From Elysia marginata (taxonomy: Eukaryota; Mollusca; Gastropoda; Plakobranchidae): a DNA stretch of 23,854 bases. The stretch lies in assembly GCA_019649035.1 (NCBI GenBank), contig BMAT01001407.1, positions 18,957 through 42,810 on the forward strand, given 5' to 3'. The notes below the pieces were generated by a model, which was not told the origin of the DNA, searched no databases, and was given only the letters and a program-made list of their open reading frames with translations. Below are positions 9,798 through 18,047 of the stretch, in pieces; position 1 is the first letter of the stretch, and each line of letters begins with the position of its first letter. Position numbers and translations under genes: made by a program.

Positions 9798-10241
9798 TTA
9801 TTTTACTGTAATCCACACTAACATTCAACTTCAAACTAGATCTTGATGTAGCAGTGACTCTTGAGTGATCTAGTCCTGTCTGAACGGGAAAGAATACGTT
9901 CATAGTTCTGTATTGCTCATTTTTACACCCTTTGTTTCATTTTTTCCAGACTTTTTTGCACCAGATGACAAAGAGTGAGCCATGGCCTCTTGGGCAAATA
10001 ATATATGTCTCCTAAAAATAAAAATTCCTGGAGTTCAATTTACTAATCAACAGAGACAAAGCCGAAGTTACTGAGCTAACGTGACATTGTTCTATTTCAA
10101 TTCTGGTAGACCTTAAAATGTTTATATTTAATATTTTATTTTGACTATGATCTAATTCTAGATTCCTCGGCTTTTTAAAGTAAATCCTACGCCTCTTAAA
10201 ATGCTAAAACATAAAAAACCGCCATTTAACATCAAACTAAA

Positions 10242-10259
10242 ATATCTAGATCTAGATAT
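10242..10259. repeat. 18-bp perfect palindrome of the TCTAGATC motif
   Basis: ATATCTAGATCTAGATAT is its own reverse complement. It is one of many copies of this word family in the window and lies about 50 bp left of the hairpin-ended transposon. Confidence 0.95.
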
Positions 10260-10791
10260 CTAGAACTATTAATTCATTAACTTATAAGAAATATGAAACT
10301 AAATCGAGGTTATGCGGGCCACACACCTGCAAGTAAACTGGAGCAAGTGGCTGGATGCAAGTCATTTCCACCAGTTCACTTGTAGGTGTGTGGAAAAACT
10401 TGACGGTTGTGCAAGTACTTTTGGCCAAGTTTGATTGACTTGAGCGAGACCAGACTCTGTTTGGTGTTGAGGCTTCAAGTCTCAAGCCGCAGCACGTGAA
10501 CACCTGGCAGCTTCGGTGACGCCAGCTCATGGTCGACCGTGGGGACCGAAAATGGGTGTGCCTGGGGGGTAGTGGGGATTTTTTTAATGGACCTACAGTT
10601 GTTCGTTGTTATTGTAGAAGAAAAATAATAACATATTTGAAATCGGCTACCTCCAATTAACAAAGTCAGTTTCCTCTTTTTCGCCAGTATTTTGAAAATA
10701 ATTTTTTTCCATCTATTAATACAGTACTGTACCCGGTATAAGGTTTTTTAGTGATAAGCATAGGTCTGCTGTGTTAGTTTTTGCACAAGGC

Positions 10792-11158
10792 NNNNNNNNN
10801 NNNNNNNNNNNNNNNNNNNNNNNNNNNNNNNNNNNNNNNNNNNNNNNNNNNNNNNNNNNNNNNNNNNNNNNNNNNNNNNNNNNNNNNNNNNNNNNNNNNN
10901 NNNNNNNNNNNNNNNNNNNNNNNNNNNNNNNNNNNNNNNNNNNNNNNNNNNNNNNNNNNNNNNNNNNNNNNNNNNNNNNNNNNNNNNNNNNNNNNNNNNN
11001 NNNNNNNNNNNNNNNNNNNNNNNNNNNNNNNNNNNNNNNNNNNNNNNNNNNNNNNNNNNNNNNNNNNNNNNNNNNNNNNNNNNNNNNNNNNNNNNNNNNN
11101 NNNNNNNNNNNNNNNNNNNNNNNNNNNNNNNNNNNNNNNNNNNNNNNNNNNNNNNNNN
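10792..11158. other. Assembly gap (367 N)
   Basis: Unknown bases inside the transposon. Any open frame that crosses this gap is not evidence for a gene, and the gap length may be an estimate. Confidence 1.
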
Positions 11159-11226
11159 GATACAACCTCAATTCCTCTATAAGTGCAGTATGATTTGTTG
11201 TACCGATACTTCTTTCCAGAAGCCAT
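11159..11226 (-). CDS. Possible start of a transposon-borne frame, cut by the gap
   Basis: On the minus strand an ATG at 11226 lies in a good start context (A at -3, G at +4) and opens MASGKKYRYNKSYCTYRGI before running into the gap. It is rich in basic and aromatic residues. I do not recognise it. It could be the first residues of an element-encoded protein, or chance, since only 22 codons can be read. Confidence 0.2.
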
Positions 11227-11825
11227 TTTTTTGCCCAACTAAATTTGCTTTTCTGTTGTTTTAGTTTTAAGTGAATTAGTAAACTGCACAGAACCAAACG
11301 CTGTTTTTTTTTTTGTAGGCGCCATTGTTTCTTCCAGTCAACTGGATGAAAACAATTGTGTGGTGTGTGGATAAAACTTGAACTTGACTTGAATTCGTTA
11401 CTTGCGCAAAACGGCTTGATACAAGTCACTTGAGTAATAGACTTGCAGGTGTGTGTCCCGCATTAGATCAAGTGTTCTATGGAACGAAGAATGCCACAAT
11501 ACTGCAATATTGTATTTAAATTTAGATTTAGGCACTGAGATATCTAGATTAGATTGATCTAAATTCTAGGTCTAGATCTTGATATTGAAATAAATTAAAG
11601 ACAAACCTTAGATCTAGCATTTTTTTCTCTTTTTAATTTTTATAGATTTAGACTAATTTACAGATCTAGAATACACAGGCCACACATTAGTCTAGGTGCC
11701 TGTACACTGTGGAAGAGGAAGAAATTGGAGAAAATCGCTAACCGCCACCACCACCGCAGCCACCTAACGGCCAACCATTACCTACAATCGACAATGACAA
11801 TGCATAACCACAACTGATTCACGAA

Positions 11826-13430
11826 CGTCATCCGTTTGTTGTACAACTTTCAGTACATTTGGACAATGGTCAGTGTGTTGGCTTCACAACAGACACAGCT
11901 CTACAAGCAGCTACAAATGATACACCAAGAACTGCACTGCCCAGTTGTTGTTTTTTTTTTCGCTTTGTGCAACTGATGAATTTACTGAAAATCTTCTATA
12001 CACTGATATGTCTCACTTCTACGCCTGGAACCAGTCAGAGAAAGAATGAAGCAAAGGAGAAAGATGTCCTGAAGTCAATACCCAAGGTGTGTAAAAATGT
12101 AAGTCTGAAACAGGGAGCATGTTTGTCTGCGCCTTCTGCTACTATATGTACGTCCTATGACAACATTAAAACAGTTGAGGCACATATCTATCAAACTTTT
12201 TGAGAAACCAGTCTTCCATGCGGTTTACTTGAAGATGACAATTTACAACAGCAGTCATTACAAGAGGCAGTAGTTTAACATGCAGCACAACAACTGCAAA
12301 ATCTATTTGCTGTGCCAGTCACTCATGCAAATGCGTCCAACCTATTGGCTTTATGGCAGGAGTTCAAAGAAGACGACATGCCCAGCATCAGAACCTGACT
12401 ACATAAGAAACATCAGAACCTGACTACATAAGAAACATCAGACGTTTAACCAACGATTATCGCAGAGAAACTGCCTATGATGTGGAAAGTGAGAATCCCA
12501 AAACGAGCGTTCAGTGGGAGTGTTCAGACTTCTTACTTATTTATACAAATAGACAATGTGCAGTCTGGAATATATTTTCTAGACCCCGAAAGGGATAAGG
12601 AAAAACATTTTGTTTAGACAGTATTGGCCTGTGTACAGACACAAGGGAAAATTGCCATTGCAACTGTGCATCTACCAGCAGGGAACTTGCCACAACTCTC
12701 TTGCCAGGGGCAAGAATTGTGCATAGCACCTTTAAAGTTCTGATCAACATGTCAACCATGGATTGTCTTATGTGATCATTAAAAAGGGAACATCACTATC
12801 ACGCCTTACTCAAGACGCAAGTGTTCTCATAATTGATGGAGCACCAATGCTCCGCAGGAAAATATTAGAAGCTCTTGAACGTACATTGCATGGCCAATGG
12901 GAAACATAAAACCATGTAAGGTCTTCCAACATTACTGTTTTGAGATTTCATGCAAATACTGCTTGGTGTTCCTAATGGCACAACATCCAACGTGGTACAC
13001 GCCAGTCTAAAGACATCTCCTCTGTGCACAGACTTAATACCATCATTAGAGTCGCAACTCACGAAAATGTCGAAGACAAAATGTTTTAGGAAACAATACT
13101 TCAAATGGTATTGGAAAAGTACCCACGTTTGATGAGCCAGATACCATTTCATTGATTTTAAAGGGAAATTCTGTGCGGTACGAGCACAATTTAATTATGT
13201 AGGTATTTCTCAACCTGACAGAAAACTTTGAAACTAAAAACTCAAATTGGTTTTCACAGAGTCATTCTGGCTCCATTAAATGAAACTGTAGCTCTTATAA
13301 GCAGGATTTTGATTGATAAACTCTCAGATCAGGCATACACATACAGCGCTATAAACACTGTAGAGCTAGAGGAGCAAACTGTTTTCCCATCCAGACGAAC
13401 TCCTAAACTCTATTAACATCCTCAGCACAG
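11826..13430 (+). pseudogene. Helitron Pif1-like helicase (RepHel C-terminal part), decayed
   Basis: Helitrons move by rolling-circle copying with a Rep-helicase protein; this is the part from the linker through most of the helicase. Blocks in order: HPFVVQLSVHLDNGQC with FTTDTALQAAT (11829-11925), a shifted block ending FYAWNQSEK (to about 12045), then CGLLEDDN, LFAVPVT, ALWQEFKEDDM (12219-12380). The Walker A region follows at 12593-12607, where the GTGKT loop reads G-stop-GKT. Next are TTLLPGARIVHSTFK, the Walker B region (12829-12848) with DG in place of DE, HASLKTSPL (12983-13009), VPTFDEPD and RVILAPLNETVALI (from 13258). Many stops and at least six frame changes make it inactive. The HUH nuclease part is absent and no Helitron termini were recognised. 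Confidence 0.85.
12386..12435 (+). repeat. 25-bp tandem duplication inside the Helitron pseudogene
   Basis: The unit starting CATCAGAACCTGACTACATA occurs twice in perfect tandem, followed by the start of a third copy (CATCAGA). Intact helicase relatives would not be expected to carry it, so it probably arose after the copy died. Confidence 0.95.
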
Positions 13431-14165
13431 CTGCTGTATTCGAGGAAATACTCGTACTTTAATGTGAGTAAAGTTTTGTATGAATATGTCCTCCTATTCT
13501 AAGCCTGTCTCTTATCCTTTCTCAGTCCCTATGATTGTTCCATTTATGTCTTCAATGTACATGCTTGAATTTTAACCCGAGCCAAACCAGGTATATTATG
13601 TCATATCATACCATATAAGCTTAACCACTGAAGCAAAATAGCAAAGAGCTGAAATTATTATTAAATAGCTTTGTTTTGCTTTAAAGCGTGTGCTTGAGTT
13701 TGGTCAATGATTTCTTCATGGTTTATCATTTGATCTTGAATCGCCTTAGCGGATTGCAAAAAAAAAATTAGCAAGCTTTTTTGACATGTTTGTCCGATAA
13801 AAATACATCGAAAACTTTGACGCTTACATTTTTTACAGTAGAGTCTTCAATGACAATTTAAATACTGCTTGATTTTTGTAATGTGTAATATCTGGTAGTT
13901 CTATTTACATCGTACTCGCACTTACGTGACGCTACAACCTTATCCTAACTTCTTCCCTGTCTTCTCAGCAGACTTTCCACAGCCTGATTTCAAAATTCAC
14001 GTGTTATTTCTAAAAGTAGGACTTTGTCCTCGGTTGAGGAGGTTGTCATTATGCCAATCACACGTCTACAGGCTCAAGTGATGAGCCCGCCTCTCTCTAT
14101 CAAGCTCTGAACTCTTAGCAATTTGTTTTGATTATAGTCCTCATTATCTTTTTATCACAGCTTAC
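13431..14165. other. Stretch without a supported gene
   Basis: No recognisable element follows the Helitron fragment. A short minus-strand frame ending CGKSAEKTGKKLG at about 13978-13940 is open for only 18 codons and is unsupported. Confidence 0.4.
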
Positions 14166-14237
14166 TGTTAATGAGAATCTCTTTGCTCCGTCTTTGTCCA
14201 TGTGGTAGTCAAAGTTAAAAGTAGTCTGCCCGGGCAT
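14166..14237 (-). CDS. Candidate small first exon, unrecognised
   Basis: On the minus strand an ATG at 14237 with A at -3 opens 24 codons beginning MPGQTTFNFDYHMDKDGAK and reaches GTAAGC, a good splice donor, in phase 0. If not spliced, the same frame continues 16 more codons to a stop. The residue mix (charged, DKDG) looks more protein-like than the surrounding AT-rich DNA. I do not recognise it. A second frame in the same stretch, ending KAVKHARADYF, is also open and competes with this reading. Confidence 0.2.
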
Positions 14238-14924
14238 GCTTCACGGCTTTGCAAACGGTGCCCACTACCATGTTTTATCTGGTTTGAATTAGGTAGAAAT
14301 CACGAGGGCAACGCATGAGAACCACAAAAACCTCCTGTATCTCACACAAAGTTTTAATATTTATGAATTTATGTAAGTACCACTAGTCTCTTTACGACGT
14401 TTAAGTTTGGCTTTCCCAAGTTGACTGAAGCATTACGGATAACTTCAACGCCAGATCCGCATTTCCATGAGGGCCATACGACCTTTCAAACCGCTCGCCA
14501 GATGTTAACTTTTTACCTTTGCTTTGTACATTCTATACCTGAAAGGACGCCAAGAATATTTTTCATCATCGTTAATGATCCAAATTCGTAAAGCATTGAT
14601 CAGTTAGTATAATCACATGATAAGCCATCTACTTGGGAGATTTTTGAATCAGCATGGTAACTATAAACACCTGGGCGTTACTGTCAACAGCTGATGTCAG
14701 ATGTACCAGAGAGCTCATGTGACGCATACATGATATTTAACAGTACAAACTAAAAAAGGACAGACATACCAGTCTTATTGGCATTTTACGTGTTTATAGT
14801 TTGTCATCTATCATCTTCAAACATCTGCATGTATTTTTCTTCACCCAATACCCACACTGTTTGTCAAAATATCTGTTGTTTTTTTTTTAATTTTTTGTCT
14901 ATTTGTCTGCTCGATTCTATTTTC

Positions 14925-14999
14925 TTACATTCCCCCTAATTCATGTTCCAGGTTCTCATTGAGCTTTCGAGCAAAATCATCTCCATAGGTACTTACTTT
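14925..14999 (-). CDS. Candidate terminal exon of an unrecognised minus-strand gene
   Basis: Read on the minus strand, a T-rich tract ending in CAG (15002-15000) is a good acceptor. The exon then reads KVSTYGDDFARK, then LNENLEHELGGM, and ends with TAA at 14927-14925. The charged, coding-like composition contrasts with the AT-rich flanks. The frame starts in phase 0 and so joins cleanly to the phase-0 donor of the exon at 15972-16055. The GTAAGT inside the first codons could instead be read as a donor, which is the main alternative. I do not recognise the family; the end looks amphipathic and acidic, as in a soluble C-terminal tail. Confidence 0.4.
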   Translation of the reverse strand, partial: KVSTYGDDFARKLNENLEHELGGM

Positions 15000-15971
15000 C
15001 TGTGCTTAAAAATGTGCGTATCTATTGATTTTACATTCCCGTTACCATATTTCGTAAGCCATCCTTTGATATCCACAACCTTTTTCCAGATATTACAAAC
15101 CAAGAATGAGGACTTTAATAACATTGAGCTCGGGTTAACATCTTATAGGGCAACATGAGCTAAAACCTATGCCAATAGTTTTGATTGTTCTTGAATAAAA
15201 TGCCAGTATACATATTCGCTGACAGTAAAAATGTTATTAGCCTGCAAATTGGCTTCTAGCATTTCTGTCTACAGATGTGTGAACCTTGTGTTAACAATGC
15301 AAATTAAATCATTAGGCTTCATTGTAACAAAAAAACCTACGGTTTTACTGTTTGATGGTTTAACGTAAGTGATTCATACTTCCTAATTACTTGTGCGAAT
15401 GCTGCATTTACATGTCAAAGTGTCTAAACAGTTTTTCGTTTACGATTAACGCCATGGAAACATAAACGTGAACTTTGTTGGTCTCTGTTTGTACGCGCAC
15501 GATCTGAGTTTTTTCCGGAAACTAGTAAGCAGCACTAGAAATCTCAAATGCTAATCAGTGGATCGGGTTATGCACTGGGTAAATTAACATGTAGCATTGG
15601 AAGTTCATACTTCAACGCACCCTCACCATAAAACAATTTACATTGGAATGTTGGTGCAGATAAATATACAGGACTCATGTTTTATGCTTCAAGTTCCAAA
15701 AAGCAAAATGAATAACAACACACAAATCATTATTTAGTCTACACCACATGTGAAATAAGTGGTCTAAAGTTCATTAAAAAATGCTCGTTGTTTTAGGTAT
15801 TTGAAAAGATCCATTTTCTTTCTCAAACGTGTTAATGTTTGCTGAAGTAAAGGAAGAAATTTTTGTGTGGGCTTAACAATGCCTGAAAAGACTTAAATGA
15901 CCATAAAACTGAAAGAAAAGAAATACACAAATCTGTGAACTGGGCTAAAAAATTTACTTCCAGCTACTTAC

Positions 15972-16055
15972 GTCAACAACATCCTTTATTAGTGATAAAC
16001 TTAAACTTTCCAGCTTGGGATTGTTTTTAGAAGATAAAAAAGAAATGCTTAACGC
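15972..16055 (-). CDS. Candidate internal exon of the same minus-strand gene
   Basis: The minus strand reads ALSISFLSSKNNPKLE, then SLSLSLIKDVVD, and ends at GTAAGT, a consensus donor, in phase 0. Two acceptors are close together. CAG ending at 16060 would start the exon at 16059 with one extra base plus a Lys codon. The nearby AAG ending at 16056 gives an exact phase-0 start at 16055 and keeps all four candidate exons in register. The leucine- and serine-rich, helix-like sequence recalls alpha-helical repeat proteins, but no motif is firm enough to name a family. Splicing to the 14925-14999 exon gives a continuous frame. Confidence 0.4.
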
Positions 16056-16289
16056 CTTGCTGATACGAGAGTTGCAGATGTAATACCTTTAATTCCTTAA
16101 TACTCTAAATATTTTTGACGGAAATTCAAGATAAGTTGTAAATTTAACGAGAGGATTTCCCTTAATTTCAACAATATGAACTAACTACATGTAACTATGA
16201 TTTAGGCAGAGTGATAAGTATGAAAATAAACATAGTAAAGCTGTAAGGTTTTTGTAGCTCCATATAAAACACTCACTGCACTCACTCAC

Positions 16290-16409
16290 ATGCCGCTCAT
16301 CAAAATATTCATCTTTTTCGGAGAGGCTGCTCAAGCTCAAGGGAGAGTTTAGTAAAATATCCGAGAAAAACATGAAGATGATGAAGTAAGAGCTGATCTT
16401 AATATACAA
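16290..16409 (-). CDS. Candidate internal exon of the same minus-strand gene
   Basis: A minus-strand acceptor TTACAG (ending at 16410) precedes an open frame of 40 codons. It begins with hydrophobic LYIKISSYFIIFMFFSDILL and ends LSEKDEYFDERH at a strong donor, GTGAGT. Both ends are phase 0. The hydrophobic first half is AT-rich and could be intron. A shorter exon starting at a later AG near 16326 would keep only the acidic SEKDEYFDERH end. No family is recognised. The acceptor is the uncertain point; the donor is convincing. Confidence 0.3.
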
Positions 16410-17055
16410 CTGTAACATCAATTTATACAAACTTGGTTGGCCTAACCACGATTAAGCCTTCAAAACCTTTAACGCCCTATAGAGTGTATACACTGTATTT
16501 GAAATTATAACAGTCAGTTTCAGTAGAAAATCAATGGTATCGATTAAATCATAATCTTAAGTAGCATTAGGGCAGGCTGACTATTCAAATAGATTGAGAT
16601 TTGACTATCTTTTACTCTCCCACCAGCCTGCTTTCAGAATTGATTCCGTGATGGTCAAGCTAAGATATGCCATTAGCAGTCTTTTCGGTTCAGTAAGGAA
16701 AAATTATAACATTGTGTACCCGCAATCAGTCTACCTACCTTACGAAGACCGTGCTGTCTAGATGGAAAATCATTAATCAATTTTTCTTTCATGTCCAAAT
16801 GAAAACCTAGTAATCTTTTGATGTATAAAGATAGCGTGTTTCCTTAAGATAAAAACTAAACTGATCAAGTTTACACATTTTCACGCATGGTTTCCTTGCC
16901 TGAAAGGTTTCAAAGAGATTTCGAATGTGAAATATGAATTTTATTTTATAACCTATCTTTCTGGTAAACTATAAAAACACTTATTTCGTTGGATTCTGAA
17001 TTCTGCTGGATTCGCAAGATTTTTGAAGGTTTGCATTAAAAAATCTTTGGCTTAC

Positions 17056-17229
17056 CAAAGGTTTTGAAAAAATTGGTAGTAAAGAGCCTTTCCGAGGAAA
17101 GTTCAAATTGCTAAGCCATAGCTCAACCCACTGTTTAGAGCAGTACAGCAGCCAATGATATGCAGAAACTGTAACTAAAGAAAAGCCAAGAGCTGCAGCT
17201 CGACCGACATTGAGAAAAGTCGCTGGCAT
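17056..17229 (-). CDS. Candidate first coding exon of the minus-strand gene
   Basis: An ATG at 17229 (G at -3) follows an in-frame stop, so it would be the true start. It opens 58 codons ending at GTAAGC, a good donor, in phase 0. The protein begins MPATFLNVGRAAALGFSLVT. Its hydrophobic stretch (residues about 11-30, ending AYHWLLYC) suits a signal anchor, membrane segment or mitochondrial targeting region. Upstream on this strand, strong acceptors (CTCTCTGCCAG and TATTTCAG, about 17285-17250) suggest a 5'-UTR exon. If all four candidate exons join, the product is about 150 residues. I cannot name it. Codon composition is less AT-biased than the flanks. Confidence 0.4.
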
Positions 17230-17411
17230 CTCTTAAAGCCGCAACAAAGATACGGCTGTCTGAAATAAGCCGCAAACCTAAAGACCTGGCAGAGAGAAAA
17301 GTTATCTTTTGATTTTCAGATTATAGATGCCATCTCACAACAGTTCAAAATCACAGAACTTAAAGAATTCGTCCATGTTACCGTGCAGATTGCTTTTGGG
17401 CAATTTACATA

Positions 17412-17642
17412 ATGATGACTGCAAAGGAGAAGAAACTCTTTGAGGAAATCAATAATAAATTGTCCACCTTTCCTCGGATGCACGAACTTGTTTTTGAAGA
17501 TTTAGCGACTTGTTTGCTCGAGTTTCAAGTTCTGCCAGACCTGTTATTTAAAAGACCATACCAGTTTGAAAGGATAAAAAAAAGAGACATGGGAGACAGA
17601 GTGAACTATAGCCCATTTAATTCAGCATTACCAACACAGTAA
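17412..17642 (+). CDS. Unrecognised open frame of 76 codons, possibly an exon
   Basis: The frame begins MMTAKEKKLFEEINNKLSTF and continues with PRMHELVFEDLATCLLEF and PYQFERIKKRDMG. This charged, helical-looking mix is unlike random AT-rich DNA. Just upstream, TTTTGATTTTCAG (ending at 17319) is a good acceptor, and GTAATA at 17639 could be a weak donor. A different frame from 17320 reads IIDAISQQFKITELKEF and stays open until TAA at 17410-17412, which overlaps this ATG as TAATG. The two parts may be one coding region broken by a one-base indel, in which case this is a pseudogene. It faces the minus-strand exon at 17229 head to head, 182 bp apart. No known domain is recognised. Confidence 0.3.
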   Translation: MMTAKEKKLFEEINNKLSTFPRMHELVFEDLATCLLEFQVLPDLLFKRPYQFERIKKRDMGDRVNYSPFNSALPTQ

Positions 17643-17708
17643 TATTCTTGTCTTCACATTGTTTCTGTCGAATTTCTATTCATTAACTTTTTTTTTTATC
17701 AAAAAACC

Positions 17709-17727
17709 TTCTCTCTCTCTCTCTGCC

Positions 17728-17777
<50 letters not shown>

Positions 17778-17788
17778 TCACTTTCTCT
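17709..17788 (+). repeat. (CT)n microsatellite
   Basis: CT dinucleotides with GCC, GT and CC interruptions. Confidence 0.97.
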
Positions 17789-17873
17789 GTAAAATGTAAT
17801 AAAAAACAGATTCACAACCTATCACTCAGTGAAACAAAAAACAAACAGCACAACCTGAGTTTATACATAAATG

Positions 17874-17967
17874 CGTCTCTCTATATATCTCTCTCTGTGT
17901 GTCTCTCTCTCCCTCTCTCTATGTCTATCTCTGTGTGTCTATCTTCCCCGTTCTCTCTCTTATTTCC

Positions 17968-18018
<51 letters not shown>

Positions 18019-18047
18019 CTGTGGTTCTCTCTTTTTCTTTCTCTCGG
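17874..18047 (+). repeat. CT-rich microsatellite region
   Basis: Imperfect CT runs mixed with GTGT and TATA words; the densest part is 17975-18014. The serine/leucine-repeat frames read here are repeat translations. Confidence 0.95.

Larger units (their letters stand above)
10313..11462. mobile_element. DNA transposon with hairpin ends, Harbinger-like, gap inside
   Basis: The left end, TGCGGGCCACACACCTGCAA, and the right end are reverse complements with one mismatch over about 22 bases. Both are flanked by TTA (10310-10312 and 11463-11465), which fits a 3-bp TWA-type target duplication of PIF/Harbinger elements. An alternative 2-bp AT duplication (ISL2EU type) also fits. Subterminal DNA is packed with CAAGT/ACTTG words on both sides. 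On the left, 10319-10334 also pairs with 10379-10394 at 15 of 16 positions, so the terminus can fold on itself; a related GGTGTGTGG-AAAACTTG block occurs near 11362-11382. Bases 10792-11158 are unknown. The sequenced part is too short for a complete transposase, so the copy is probably non-autonomous or truncated. Confidence 0.7.

Noticed and set aside
10716..11429. Long open frames crossing 10792-11158 on both strands
   Set aside because: They are open only because the run of N contains no stops; the real sequence is unknown.
12541..13152. Minus-strand open frames within the Helitron region
   Set aside because: They are shadows of the plus-strand Helitron pseudogene, which explains the sequence better.
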